From Cylindrobasidium torrendii FP15055 ss-10 (taxonomy: Eukaryota; Basidiomycota; Agaricomycetes; Agaricales; Physalacriaceae): a stretch of DNA of 46,073 nucleotides. Under the pieces are notes generated by a model that was given only the letters and a program-made list of their open reading frames with translations, was not told the DNA's origin and ran no database searches. Location: NCBI GenBank assembly GCA_000934385.1, contig KN880622.1, forward strand, positions 1-46,073, in the 5' to 3' direction. How positions within the stretch are numbered: position 1 is the stretch's first letter; every line of letters begins with the position of its first letter. The translations under genes were made by a program, and so were the position numbers. Below, in pieces: positions 31,124 through 43,832 of the stretch.

Positions 31124-34100
31124 CCCTCCCGGGGGCCGAGGATTTGGACAAAAAGACGCGTCGATTCACCGGGCCTCCAGGGTTATGTCTTGGTGGTAAT
31201 GGTTGTCCAAATTAGGGAGTTCTGCCGCGAACAATAAGAGCTATGAATGCGCTAAATCGACCAGTAGCCGCCTCCTATTGGATGGTCTCCCGAAAGGCAC
31301 AGTATCGAACTGATAATGAATATCTCGGGAACGACGCGTAGAGAAATACCCGATTGTGTGGCCAGAAGAAGTGACAAAGTGGGGATGCGATTGATACGCA
31401 CCCACTGAGCGTCTTGCACGCTGGTAACAGAAGCAAGGCATCAGACACCATTCATATCTAGTGCAGAAAACGATGTGCGCCTCTCCTGTATGTTGCAGAC
31501 GGCTTGCCGATCGTGGCTCCTTCGACTTGCGTCTCTTATTGTCCTCGGAGAGCCCGACATCCCAAAGAGCGGGAATATCCGATTACGCAGACAATTAGAC
31601 ATTGATATCTTGGGAAAGTGCCCAATTTCTCGATCACAAAACAAGATTGACGATAGGGAAGGGAACTGAGCTAAAATGGCCTTCAAGACGCGTAGTAGTA
31701 CACCAGAAGCCGCCGACGTCCAATGGTATACAGTGAAAGTGAACATACTTGAATAAACCTGTTAACCTTGGGTTCTCGTCAACCGACAATCAGACGGTTG
31801 ACGGTGTGGACTGGAGCTCAGCGTACGTGTACAAAGTCCAGCAGGTCTCGGTCGCATCCGTCGATCATCGTCGATTTAACAATGCGCCACAGACACCTTG
31901 TTCTTTATCGTGTCTCGGATGACTCCCATAGATACCGGAGTTCATTGAATCAGTTTGAGGTTACTTTGTTCAGATATGGAACAACGTCTTGTTGAACCAC
32001 AGATCCCTTATCGAGTTGGACTTCTCTTTCAGGGTTCACTGGCAACGTGCAGACACGAAATGAATTTTGGCGGGTTCCAGCCGCTATGACAAGTGCAGCA
32101 TATCCGCCTCTCAAAACACCAATAACTGTGACAATCCCGCTGTACATGATGGTATGATGGCAGACGGGAGGCATGAATGAATGATTCACAGCTCTATCAT
32201 CTGCACTTGGGCTCATCTCGAGTTCATTCACGGTTCTCCGGCATGGCATCAGTCAGCAGCTCATCAATATTCAATGCTAGGGTGAATTTACGTCGAAATA
32301 AATGTAACTAAATCAGGAAAAGAGCTTATGGACCCGCAGCGCACTATCTATGAAATTCAAGCGCAGGGATGTGGCTTCTAGTCGATAATAGTACAGGTAC
32401 AAATCAGCTTCTGCTACTTCCCACGCTGAGTGAAGAGCTCGACCCTTCCCGGTGCTAGGTATACCGACTTACATCCACACTTGCAGCTCGTGATGCGCGG
32501 GAATTAGCACACACAGAGAGTCAATGTTGGTTAGCGACTTACCACATAAGGAACGCTATTGCACGCTCAGGTGGTCGCCCAATGTTCGTGAGTCTAGGGC
32601 TGGTGTATACCGTGGGCTGCTTCCATCTACCTTCCCAGAGTATACTCCAGGTATACTCGGATTTATTTAATACTAACGACATCGAGACTCGATTTCGGCA
32701 CTTGTGTCCCTGAAGGACCCACTGTCTCACCCGCTTTCCCTTCCATAGAAGTGTCCAACATCGAATGATGGACCCTAGCATGGCTAGAGATGGCAAATCC
32801 TTTGTGTGTGGCCAGAGCACGTGCCACCGTGCAACACCCATCGGTCATAAGTATAAATCTTGGGATTGATCAAACGTAAGTTTCCTCGAGCACAGCTCTG
32901 TTTAATCTCCAGATATGATCATCATGAATGCACTGTATGTGTAGAAGTTCGACTCAGTATGTACCAGTGATTTGTGACGAGGTAGCAGAGGGTACCATGT
33001 GAGAGGTGTTCTTCCCAGAAAGCAGCAGGCTCATCTTAATAACTGTGCGGTCTAGAAGTTCTGGTAGGTGCAAGTGAAAACATCGACATGACGGTGCCAA
33101 GTTGGGCTTTGGGACGCCGTATTTTTGCCCAGAGTAATCATGCCAAGTTAAGCTAGAAACGTCGGTCTTGTAGAGCAGATCCGACGGTAAAGCATGCGTT
33201 GTAGAGCGGGAGCACTCGAATTTATGCGACATGTGTGGTGCTGGGTGTTGTACGTTCAACGTCGAAACTCCCGTAAGTTATTAGCTACCACTTCGTGTCT
33301 GGGACCAAGATTAACTCATTTCTCGGAATTTCGGGTTACTCAACAACTCAAGCTACAGTATATATCTCAACGTGCACTGTATTTTATGGCAGGCTGCGTA
33401 ATTACAAATACAAGGGCAGTTCGCGTGTTCGTGAAAAGGAAGCCGATGGCATCATGATTGATCGGATCCGGACCGATTGCCGAACGACGGGCTTTCGAGG
33501 TAATTTTCAGAAATTCGGTAATGGTATGATTCTCAGGCTGATGCTAAGCACGTTTTCCTAAGGAAACAGATGCACACAGAAAGAAGCTCCGCCGGGTCGT
33601 CGTGTATAGGCCAGTAAAGCTCAGTGCCACTCGGGGGATTCTTTGCCTCGTCTTCGAACCAACGCCCGGACGACGAGATGTGCACACTTCCAGCTTCCCG
33701 TATTGATGCAGATGAATCGTCTTTGTGTATCCCTCGAGGGTTCTGAATATATAATTTGTTTGCCTGATGTTGGCTGACATCTAGTAGTGTCCTGCTGAGA
33801 ATATTCGTCGGGGCAAAGTATGACGGCGATGGATCCACTATCAATTGTACTGCCCAAATTCTAGAGTGGTGCATAGTACGAGACACACTTCCAGTACAGG
33901 CGGAGGAATTTTCGAACGTACGCTCTGCAATTGTCGTCCACTTTGCGACTTGCCTACTAAAGAACCCTCGACTCAGAAGCAGAAGCAGAAGTAACATTCG
34001 AATAAATACAAAGGAGTTCGAAGAGAGAAAAAACACGCCAAAAAACTACTATCCACGCCGTAGTAAAGAAAATACTTACTACCTTAGTTCACTGTACCTA

Positions 34101-34305
34101 CAAGCCAAGCCTCAAATCATGAAACAAATAGTATGTAAATACTTACTAGTACAAAAATGTATGTGGTGATATGTGTGCATTACTGTTATTGCGTGCGGAG
34201 AGATCGATACATGAGCCCAGAAGAACTAAATGACAACCCATATTTCCAGTCCGTCGATCCACCCATTTGGCCGCCAATAATCCCCCCCCTTGCCTCTTAC
34301 AGGTA
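31124..34305. other. 3.2-kb stretch without recognised genes
   Basis: No family motif or chain of splice-compatible exons could be built. The longest frame is minus 33533-34036 (167 codons, starting with a leucine run MLLLLLLLSRG), but the remainder has no recognisable domain and overlaps a simple CTTCTG-rich tract, so it is not called a gene. The stretch has no long repeat structure I could see. It could hold a long regulatory region, noncoding transcripts or eroded elements. Confidence 0.4.
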
Positions 34306-36606
34306 CTACAGCTCATTCGGACTTTGCGACACGCTCTTCGATATCGACCGTCCCAAAGGGTCAGAATCCGCACCGCGCGGCATACGTGGCCTCTTGTCCG
34401 TCTCCCCAAACGAATGCGTCCTCGCTGGCTGACCGTCCGCCGCCACCCCATTCCCTCGCTCATCCTTCGGCGTCACCCCAGCACTCTTCGCCTCCTCCTC
34501 CTGCTTTTTCTTCATAATCTCGTCCTCCACACCCGTCGGTCCCAGCGCAAAATAACTTTCCGGCGCAGCCATCGTCTGAGCCTGAGGTGGCTGCTGGCCG
34601 TTCATCGCCATCACACTATCGAAATAGCCCTTGGGCTCCGTCGCGATAGGATAAAAGAACCCTCCTGGGCTAGGGTGAGGATGAATGAACCCGCCTGGGC
34701 TCGGAATTGGGTACATCCCTGGGCTTGGGATAGGGAACATGACGGGGCTGCCAGGATATGGGTGCACAGGCGCACCTGGCGCCGGGTTCAAGTACGGGTT
34801 GCGCGCCCAAATCGCAGGCCCAGGTGACATGGCTACGCCAGGCGAAAATGGCGTAAGCTGTGCCGCAGGCATATGTGGGTGCCGTGGCGGCATTTGCTGC
34901 TTCTGGTGTTGCTGTTCTTTTGCTGGCTTGCTTGCGATTGATGCGCTCGACGAAGACGATGGCTGGCTGCCGGCCCGCTCTAGTGGATTGCCGTCTGGGG
35001 GCGACGGGGGTGTAGGTGTCATCGGTACAGTCTGCGCCAGAGATGAGGACGTGGTAGGATAGTGGTTGTGAGGATAGCCATTCATGGGCATCTGTTCTCC
35101 TTCGTTGGTCTTCATCGGCCCGAAGGAAGGCAAGAACGTGAACGGCGGCATGGAGGGAGTGATTGGCGGCAGCCCATGGGGTGTCATAGGAATCACCCCG
35201 GGGTGGTGCATCGGCGACATGGGATGGTACATCGGCGATATAAGGCCCGGCGATAGCTGATGCATGCCAGGATGCATCGCAAACGACGGTGGAGGCAGCG
35301 CAATTTGGCCAGGGTGGTGGGGATGATTTTGTAACGAGCTCTGCTGGCTCTGTGCATTTTGTGTGCGCGGAGAGAGATCTGCGCCAGGCGGGGTTGTGCC
35401 AGTCGAGGGGGCGCCTGACGGCGAGGTCGATAATTTGTAGTTTTCGTTGGAATTGGACTGTATCGATGATAGCATCGGCGGCGCAATAGGGTTCGGCTGG
35501 TGAATAGGATGTGGCATTTGCATCTGCATGTGGGGCTGGTACATGTCGTAGGGAGTGCTTGGTGCGGACCAGTCGAACGCAAAGCCTGAGGGTAGGCGGA
35601 TGGACCCAGGGTGCGCTCCAGTGTTGGGGAATGGAGATCCCATGGCACTGAATGTCGACAGGGACGGCGACTGGGGCTGAGTGCCAGGCTGGAATTTATC
35701 CGGGTGGACTTTGAGGGCGCGACCGTTGTATTCGTAGCCATTGAACATCTTGACTGCTCTGTCTGCATCATAGTCCGTTGCAAACACGACCGTGCCATGG
35801 CCTCGCGAGCGACCATCTGCGCCTAGAGCAACGTCTGCGCGCACAATAGTACCGGCCTGGCGGAAGAGATCCTTGAGGTCTTGCCATTGGCAATGGAATG
35901 GGAGCTATGGAGTGATGCTGATTAGAGCGGGAGCTAAGGCTAACTGTGAACGCACATTGCCGACATAGAGGTGTCTACCATTTGTGCCACTGGCCGACTT
36001 GGGCCGGTCATTGAGAGATAGTCCGTCGATATCGGGAAGTGATAGGCCATTGACTGAGCCGCCTTCAAAGTCTGGCGGGATGCGATCAGGCCTAACCTCC
36101 AGCACGCGCGTTTGCCATGAGAATCCGTTGAATTTGTCGATAGCGCGCCCGGCGTCTTCCGCGCTGGCTAGCAATACCGTTCCGTATCCTCGAGAACGAT
36201 TGTCTGGGCCAAGCGAGACGTCGGCGCGGAGTACTGTGCCAGCTTGTCTGAATAGATCCTTCAAGTCTTGCCATCGAACGCGGTATGGGAGCTGCACGCA
36301 GTCAGCAAAGCTACCTTATGCAAAGCTGTTACTAGACACACGTTTCCAACAAACAGTTGCGTTCTAGTGTCCTTTAATGGGCCTCTGCCATCCGGAGACG
36401 GGCGGGCCGAGGTCGCCATCTGGATGACGGCCTCGATGTCCTCGTTCGTTGGCGGGTGGCCTGCCACGGGCGAGGCGGCTGCAGGCATAGGGGATAGCGG
36501 CGCTGGCTCCTGCACACGATCAATCTCGGGTACGAACGCTGGCTGGCAGCTGGCCTGGCAGAGCACAGGCTGGAGGATGTACACGCACCAGCCGAGTGGA
36601 ATCCAT
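34306..36606 (-). CDS. two-RRM RNA-binding protein, Gbp2/Hrb1-like
   Basis: Four exons (36606-36585, 36538-36342, 36291-35956, 35904-34306) give 717 aa. RRM1 (about 68-147): QLFVGN over the intron to LPYRVRWQDLKDLFRQAG, then RADVSLGPDNRSRGYGTVLL. RRM2 (about 181-258): LYVGN to LPFHCQWQDLKDLFRQAG, then GRSRGHGTVVFA. The LPY-V-WQDLKDLFR helix is characteristic of Gbp2/Hrb1-type nuclear mRNA-export and quality-control proteins. Both RNP1 strands end in YGTV or HGTV, so one usual Phe is replaced by Tyr or His. Beyond RRM2 there are about 450 residues rich in Pro, Met, His and Gly with repeated MHHPG/MYHPMSP and PSPG units, a likely condensate-type low-complexity tail. The first exon is only 22 bases and carries the start. 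Confidence 0.88.
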
Positions 36607-37630
36607 GCCTAAATATGCTCAATATACGCGTCTGCGTCGGTGTCGACGACGACGACCGTGATAGCGGAGAGACAAGCGACGGTGTTGGTGGAGAAGAGCG
36701 AACAGAGAAACGCGGTTCGTCAAAATCAGCTCCACAATCCTCAGATCAAATGAGCCGGAATCGTCCCGAAACAGGCAATCCACTGACGTCACGGGACAGT
36801 CCCGCCCTTGGCGGGCTCCCGCCACATGCACCGCCACACACCCAGTTGCGTTTTAGACTTTGATGTCCGACATTTTTTGACGCGTTTTCTCTCCTCACAG
36901 GGAGCACAGTACTGACTGCAAAAACAACTCACCCGTTGTAATCGTCATACACACGTCTACCTGCATACATATTATGTACAGTCTTCATATCATGCTTGGG
37001 ATCAGAGCAGGTCAAGTAGTATAGCTTGCTTCGAATCTCCCATTGTTCTAGAACGCGAGTCGTGGCTGCGATCACGTGAAAACATTGGCTGTGAAGCTTT
37101 TCTTTCAACTCAATCGTCGTCCCAAGCTATTATAACGAGACTATGTATGCACGCGTACTACTACTACGACAGTACGGGTTGGCGGGAAATTCAAGCATGC
37201 GCAAATCGCACAACGGCATAAAGGATGGGCAGCCGCGTGAGTGCCATTATTGGCGACAAAAAAGCGCTTTCACTGTAGGCTATTCGACCTGGCCATGCAG
37301 GGTTTCTCCATCTAGCAGAACTATTGGTGTAGACGCCTCCTGCCTAGGTTGGCCAGTCTTAAGCGCACCGCAATTGTTCAAAACTTTTACCACTACTTAC
37401 ATATACCGTCGCGCCTCGACGCCCTCTTTCATATCTAATAGCGCATTCCTTAGGACCGCGGCTCTGGATACCTTTTGATGGATTGACAAAGCTGCTGCAC
37501 TCTGTGAAACTGTGCTCGAGGGTTGGTAGTTGGTTCGCCAAACGGGCATGCATAGGTTTCCTCTATGCAAAATTGGCGGTAGTATTTGTGTCAAAAACGC
37601 TGTGCCCTGTTCGTGTCTGAAGGCGGCGAC
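36607..37630. other. intergenic, no gene seen
   Basis: Promoter side of the RRM gene. A CGAC-rich tract lies at 36630-36660. The plus frame 37143-37478 has no recognisable content. Confidence 0.4.
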
Positions 37631-37915
37631 CTAAAAGTTCTCCCTGAACTGTTTCTTTGACCTCCAGGATGGTAGGAGACAGCTGGAGATTGCGAAGTGT
37701 CCTGTTTTCGCTGACCTCCGCCATCGATTCTCTCCGTGAACATCCACCAAGTTGAGCTCCACGTCCCCGTTTAGCAAGATGTGTCGGTAGGATGGCACGT
37801 CTAGAGTATGTAGATAGAGCCCCGTTGCAATGTGCAGGGTAGGCAGAGGCCAGTGACTTGTAGTTAGTTTGGCCCATTTCTTGTACCAGAATCCTGCGTC
37901 CGAGTCGCCCGTCAT
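37631..37915 (-). CDS. possible small gene, unknown
   Basis: A 94-aa frame beginning MTGDSDAGFWYKKWAKLTTS has amino-acid composition compatible with a real protein (Trp, Tyr and His scattered, VPSYRHILLNGDVELNLVDV segment). No intron partner, domain or promoter could be assigned. It may be a remnant or a chance frame. Confidence 0.25.
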   Translation of the reverse strand: MTGDSDAGFWYKKWAKLTTSHWPLPTLHIATGLYLHTLDVPSYRHILLNGDVELNLVDVHGENRWRRSAKTGHFAISSCLLPSWRSKKQFRENF

Positions 37916-38424
37916 CTCGCTACCCTACATATCTACGTGAGTGTGCCCCTGCTTGGTCGTTGGCATTGAGACAGAAGAAGAGTTCACAAGGAGGCGACGG
38001 GGAAGGGTCAGAAGTTGGACACAACAAGGAGAGCCAAAGCGACCAAAGGCAACCCGAGCAGGCAGCCAGCTATACGAGAGAAATGCTCCAACTTCTACAT
38101 GGTTTCAAGAACCACTGTAAAACGCGGCCGGTCTGAACTGGCAAGGATGCCAGAAGAGCACTGAGCACTGATCAGGCCTGTGTGGCACCAGGCACGGTGG
38201 GCTCACGGCGCTCGTTCGCCAAACAACGACATCGTGATCGTCGGGCGATCATTGGACCCTTAGCGGTCAGCCTCTTACCGTCAGAGTCGCGCCGCCGCCG
38301 TTGTCGATGAGGTGCGTGGGATAAATTCTCTTTTAAGCACTCTAACGACTGATTTACAGTGTACAAACGTACTTTCCGTGCTAAATTCCGCTGGGCTATG
38401 AGCTAGCCGTCTACTTCACAATCC
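37916..38424. other. intergenic, no gene seen
   Basis: Likely promoter of the following gene; no coherent frame. Confidence 0.4.
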
Positions 38425-39414
38425 ATGGCATCCATAGATGAATTTGTATACCTTCTAGCGGCGTCTGAGACCCCGTCTTCTGTGCGTGGCCAGCGATGCA
38501 TTCGTTCACTCTTGCTAATTCCTCATTCCAGGCAAGGCTCCCGAAACAACAAGTTCTTACCATCCCCCATCTCGTGAAAGTGCTTTCCGCAAGTGAAGGC
38601 TCATTATACGACACCATCGACTATGTTATCTCAGAAACCGCAACCTACGCGCCCTTCCCCGACGCACGGCCGATGCTCATGCCAATACGCGAAGCATTCG
38701 CCGACTTTGTGGAGAACGTGGCCGGCGCCTGGCAGGAAGCCGCCCAGCTCGTCCAACAAGATTTTGAGGCCCTTGGGACACGGGCGGCACCATACGATCC
38801 CTCCACGCTCCAGTCTCGCATCCAAAATATCCGTGATCTCCTCCCGTATCTGGACAGCGTCCTTGAAAACATCAAAGACCTACTCACACGCGACCACCAG
38901 AACAACAACGACTGGTTCTTCCTCCGGCTCATGGGCCTGCCTTCAGCCTGGGACAAGGCGCGCCGCGACCTGCCTCACGCCGTGTCGCTGTTGCATAGAT
39001 GTTGTCGCGAGATCATCGAGTGCCTCGTCGCCATAGAGGGCAGCGCACTACGACTGCAGAGAATGTTCCATGACTGGGAGTGGGTCCGCAAATACCGACG
39101 AATGGAAGATTTACAGGCGGAGGTGTACCGCCAGGTCGAGCTGATACAAACACCTGTGGCCCCGCTGCGGGCGCATGTCGACCAGTTGAGACGACATCCG
39201 AAGCTAGAGCTGAGCAAGCGGGCGCATCTGTTGGTTCCTGGATATGTCGAGCGGTGTGTTTTTATTTTTACGCTTTTGGGTTGCGCTCATGGCGCATAGG
39301 TTGAGCACGAGCAGTGTGTCCTCGAAAGGAAAGGAGAAAGAGAGGCCCAAGACGGTGTTGTCTCCCTCTGAGCTGCTCAAAGCACTCAACTCTGGGCAGA
39401 CGGAGGGCTTGTAG
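38425..39414 (+). CDS. helical protein of unknown function
   Basis: Exons 38425-38481, 38532-39253 and 39300-39414 give 297 aa. The chain is almost entirely predicted helix with regular hydrophobic spacing: FVYLLAASE, VLTIPHLVKVLSASE, FADFVENVAGAWQEAAQLVQ, IQNIRDLLPYLDSVLENIKD, AVSLLHRCCREIIECLVAIE, AHVDQLRRHPKLELSKRAHL. The last exon is short, basic and Ser-rich, ending in ELLKALNSGQTEGL. No signal peptide or membrane segment is present; a helical-bundle adaptor is plausible. I do not recognise the family. Without the last intron the frame would read into an unlikely hydrophobic stretch from intron sequence, which supports the splice (donor gtgtgt, acceptor catag). Confidence 0.65.
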
Positions 39415-40174
39415 AATCTACATACTTAACTAGCGTGGTGTGAAGTTGGAACAGCTCATGGGTGTGTAAAATGGGTTCATAGACGCTTTATCTTATATGC
39501 AACTTTTAGTGGATCTTCATTTGACTTTGTAATAGCTTAACTTCGTGGGCTGGATGTGCGGCAGTGGGTGATACTGTGGGCAGCGCTTTGTGAAGTAGAG
39601 TTTATTGTACATCCTAGCGACCAAATAACACCGAATATCCGGATGTAGAACAAGTGTCCTCGGGGTCGGTGTTCCGTTTGCACTGCTTATGCCGCTCGCT
39701 AGCACGAGGTTACCTTGATCTGTATGCATATTGGGCGCTTATTTCTCTTTGTTTTCGCGTTCGATGGGCCAAAAACTAATACTTCGATTTTTATGAGCCT
39801 AGCTGGGCTACCAGGTATATGTAGCTATTTGCAGTGAGCGTTCACTTGCTCGATGAATCCGATTCGCTGTGGCGACTACTAGCCGTACACAGGGTACGTG
39901 GGGCCTGAGAGAACGGTAGATTTGGGTTTTGAACTATTCCGCCAATGTAGTTTGACGATACTCAACCCAATGCCCTTGCGCACAACAGCGCCGCGGTATA
40001 ATGCCGCTTTAAATCCCACGTGAGCAGCACAGCCACAACCCATATTTTGAGACTCAGACCGTTTGGACCCTGCATCTTGTTACTCCTCACCATCATCAAG
40101 AATTTACGACGTCTGACTGGAAATCTCTACATCTGCTCTTGATTTTCTCTTGATTTTGCGGGGCTGTATAACCT
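39415..40174. other. intergenic, promoter region of the Zn2Cys6 gene
   Basis: A TATA-like GGTATAATG lies near 39995 and TTTAAA near 40009, about 170 bases before the ATG. No other gene is seen. Confidence 0.4.
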
Positions 40175-42118
40175 ATGTCGGACGATTTCTCTGGCAACTC
40201 GCAGGCCTCTACGAGTTATGTTACACCTCCTGATTCAACGTCCGCCTGCAATACACCTCCGAGTCGGAGTCTGACCCGACGTGTATCTGCACAAACTCTC
40301 CAGCTGGCACCAGTGGGCTCAGTCCCACCAGGACGAAGACCTTGGGTTTGCGAGCCTTGTCGGTGAGCTTTATTTCCCTATTCGCTAGTTAGCCCGCGAC
40401 TCACGTCTCGGTGAAGCATCAGCAAGAAGGTGTGTATGCACCTCTACTATGCTTTGGAGAGCCGTGGCCGACGCCGTTGAACCTGCAGAGGTGTGACCTT
40501 GGCCGTCCGGCGTGCCAGAAGTGCATTCGCACGAAGCGCGCGCATCTTTGTGTCCTTCCCGGAGACGAAGCCAGTTCTATTGAAGAGGAACTCAAGGCGC
40601 GCGTTAGATATCTCGAAGAGGCTGTTAGGCTGCGCAGGGTGGCTGCACGTATCCTCCATGGTGATAAAGCACCCATCGTTGAGATCCCTGTACCAAATTT
40701 ACAGCCCGCTTTACTGTGCGTTGGTTGCTCAGTTCGTCGAATGCTGATCATGACCTTGGCTTCAGACACATTTTTCTTCCTCACAGGGTCCAAGTTGGTA
40801 TTTGTCCGACGCCGCAACGCCTTGCCGCGTTCCAAAGGCAAGACACTTCAAGTCTACACCCCGCGCTACTACACGTCGCGGAGCTGTGGGGGCAGTACAA
40901 TGATGATCTGGAGAAGGAGAAGAGGCTAGATATCATGGTCGTAAACGAGAGCGCCGCAAAACGCAAGACGTTACTGGATAGGACGATCAGTTTCTGTCAG
41001 GACAAGCGTATCGACTCAACATCACTACTACAGGTATGCTTCTCTCCTTATCGTTGTTTACAGTAGCCGAGATTGATGAGGCCTGCATAGACCTACTCGA
41101 TTCTAGCTGTGTTCCTGGGATCCGTAGGTCAGGGTAGCCGTGCGCGGGAGATGCTCTTCGCTGCTTCGACACACATCATGCAGAGGGACATTCATTTGCT
41201 TTCTCTCGTCGAGTCTAACTCGAAGAAGACCGTTCTCACCACGGAGGAAGAGCTTCTCTCGATTCTGGCGTCCCTGCTTTTTGTTGATCAAGCCAATTTC
41301 GTTTGCTTGCGAAGTCCGACTTTGCTACCGGACTATCTTTACAAGGAGTTGCCAATGCTTTCTGTATGCTCTCAAGCTTCGTCTGGTGTTGATGGTGCTG
41401 ACGGACTGCAAGCCATTCTATAGCACTATGACACCGGAGTGCTTTGCCCTAGTTGCACGCTCGGTCTCAACATTGTATGTTCGCCAATCACTCGAATACG
41501 TCTCGGAATGGCCAGATGATGGATGTTGTACGCTATTCTCAAATTCCCTTGTATACATGCACGCTAACGAGGCACCAGGTGATGAGCATTACAAGCACTG
41601 GTATAAAGGCTACCACGCCTTCATTCGACGAATATCCTCTCACGCGCTGCACGTCCGAAGTCGGCTGTTCGAGGCAATTCAGGCAAGGGACGAGCTACTC
41701 GGGCGTGCGCTGAAGCTTGCATTGATGTCTGCCCTCGCCGCGTTGGTGAGACTGCACACGCTGCTTGCGCCGCACGTCGACGATTCGCTGAAGAGGATGG
41801 TCGGTGCGCTGAGTGACTGCATCGTGGTGATGCGGACGCTGAGCGAGAGGGATTATATCTTCATGGATCCACTTGTTTCTGTGCGTACGAATTCTTTTTC
41901 CGGGAAAGTGGCTGATTGAGGGAGTAGATGGTGTGGACGGTGTATGTGAATACGCTTCGTTCAGGTCTGGTGCCCGAGGCGCAGGCTAAGGAGTGGTTGA
42001 GTGAGATCAGGCGGCATGTGCCCACGCTGAAAGCGATAATACCTTTCATTGACAGTGAGTATGGTCTCCTCGCCGCGCTAGTCCATGCTCACTCTATGTA
42101 GTTCCTATAGACGAATAA
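40175..42118 (+). CDS. Zn2Cys6 fungal-type transcription factor
   Basis: Eight exons (40175-40362, 40417-40429, 40489-40715, 40787-41033, 41091-41363, 41413-41880, 41928-42054, 42102-42118) give 519 aa. The binuclear zinc cluster is CEPCRISKKRC, DLGRPAC, QKC, then IRTKRAHLC: the C-x2-C-x6-C-x6-C-x2-C-x8-C pattern of DNA-binding Gal4-type factors. The x6 spacing requires a 13-base micro-exon coding ISKK. A short coiled linker follows (IEEELKARVRYLEEAVRL), then a middle domain with HPALLHVAELWG, LLFVDQANFVCLRSPTLLPDYL and ALAALVRLHTLL, typical of agaricomycete regulators. The last coding exon has only 17 bases. The Ser/Thr/Pro-rich N-terminal 50 residues may be regulatory. Target genes cannot be told from context. 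Confidence 0.88.
40417..40429 (+). other. 13-base micro-exon of the zinc cluster
   Basis: CATCAGCAAGAAG, flanked by ggtgaag on the left and gtgtgt on the right. Two bases from exon 1 plus these 13 give Arg-Ile-Ser-Lys-Lys, restoring six residues between cysteines 2 and 3. Using the nearer acceptor (catcag) leaves only four residues between them. Confidence 0.65.
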
Positions 42119-42325
42119 CAATTTGGGGTGGCATCGACGAAACGCATATCTGGATATTGTACATTCTATGGGAACCAAGGATGGGTGTATTGTTTATGTA
42201 CTTGTGTGTGTGAATATCTTTGCTCAAACATGGAGAAGAAAATCTCCAGCGTCTACATAATTCCGACGACCGCTGTAATTTGTGGGCTGTTTCAAGTACA
42301 ATTTGGTATCTTTATTATGAGCAAT

Positions 42326-43832
42326 TCAAGGGAAATTCATGCTTCGCCTCCGACTCCCCGTACTGCTTTCAGATCTGCTCGATCGCGAAGATACAGATGA
42401 GGCCCGCCGATGCCTTTGCATATGTGCAGGATCTACTCCTTTGACCCCGACAAGCCCCGCGAACAGCGCCAGAACTAGTTGAAGGTCAGCAAGAGCCGTG
42501 AGTAGTGGTTGTACTCACTGTCGACAACAGATACAATGCCAGTAAGTGTCGGACTGTCTTCACTCATCACAAACATTCGATGAGAGTTGGCTACAACGGA
42601 GTTGGATCATGGATACACTGAAACTAGCAACTCACTAGCGAGAAGTTTCTGCATCGTATACAGAAGGCTGCTAGTAGCACAAACGGTGTAGACTGACACG
42701 GTCAGCGAGGTATTTTAATAGAGCTGCAACACATACCTGGAAAGCTTTCTGCGCCGTCTGTCTCCCCGTACGCCTTTCTACTGAGGGTTATGAACTGCTG
42801 CAATGGAATGGACAGAATGTGTTTGTTCTCCGAAGGCACGACTATGCGACCGATGTCCGTTACACTTACAGCGCTCAACAACGCTTGGGTGTTTTCGTCG
42901 ATGACCGCGACGCTTCCGACGCCTTCTTCGCTCATGAGCCGCATTGCGTCGAGGACGGTCGACTTTGATGAGGCTGATATCACAGCTTCGTACAGGTAAA
43001 TGGAGCGGAATTCGAGATTGCGGAGAGGATGTTTGAGGTAAGAGTGGAAAGAGTCGGAGGCTGCGTCGTCGGAAGTCGAGAACCAGGTGAGGAAGGCACG
43101 GTCTGATATAATACCAAGGTAAGGAGAGTCGGCGATGGGTTCGGCTTGAATGAGTACTGCTGGCGGTCAGAAGCCATCAAGCGCAATACGGGGACTCAGG
43201 CAGACCTCGATGCTGGCCCTTTGAGAATTCGGTCAGAAGAGAGACCACGGTCGCGTCGTATTGAAGAACCTTGAGCGGATTCTTCTCGGACAAGTCTAGG
43301 TAGCCAGCATGAGATAATCTAGAAAGAAAAAGTCGCACGAGAAACACACTGCTTACGAGACTGGCGGCGACGCGCCCAGCCCTTGCAGCTGCAAATATCG
43401 CCTCAGTCCTTGGGTTGTCACTTAGAGTATGGCGAGTGGCAGCGAGAGTGAGAAATGCATTGACGTCCGCAAACTAGCCCAGCTTGAATATCGCCGCCTG
43501 GTGGTAAATTGTACTTACGTCAAGCAACCCAAATATCTCTGAATCCTCGCCGCTGGTTAGACACAAACATGGTACGTTCTCGGATAGCATCCTCTGAATG
43601 GTGTCAAAGATACGTTCTGTAATATTCAAGGTGAGCGAGTCACCTCGCAGGCGTCTTCAACGGTAGTTTCGGCGTCGACCTTGACGATGCGGGTGTCTAT
43701 CAAAGATTTGGCGCTGACCGTCGCCCATTGCGCTTTCCATTGCAGAGCCACCTCGTCGTCGAGGACGATGGGGCCGGATGTTGGCTCGGGGCTAAGATAC
43801 CCAGATTCCGACATTCGCCTTCCGTGAGACAT
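42326..43832 (-). CDS. SDS23: CBS-domain protein, Sds23/Moc1-like
   Basis: Eight exons (43832-43644, 43593-43519, 43473-43350, 43295-43206, 43156-42737, 42692-42636, 42590-42519, 42474-42326) give 391 aa. Sds23/Moc1 proteins hold four CBS modules and, in yeasts, restrain PP2A-type phosphatase and link nutrients to cell-cycle and stress control. Matching blocks: TVEDACERMLSENVPCLCLT (CBS1), SNLSEKNPLKVLQYDATVVS with LLTEFSKGQHRVLIQ (CBS2), VLDAMRLMSEEGVGSVAVID and LLSAVSVTDIGRIVVPSENK (CBS3), VYTVCATSSLLYTMQKLLAT with SHRMFVM and LTGIVSVVDILALFAG (CBS4). The tail is Ser/Arg-rich. The apparent frame break between CACE and RMLS disappears with a 50-base intron. Convergent with the Zn2Cys6 gene (207 bases apart). 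Confidence 0.88.

Noticed and set aside
33533..34036. 167-codon minus-strand frame with a leucine-rich start
   Set aside because: The leucine run comes from a simple CTTCTG tract; the rest has no domain, and no neighbouring exon or promoter was found.
43590..43650. 27-base intron or frameshift in the Sds23-like gene
   Set aside because: A 50-base intron ending at ttcag restores the expected TVEDACERMLSEN reading.
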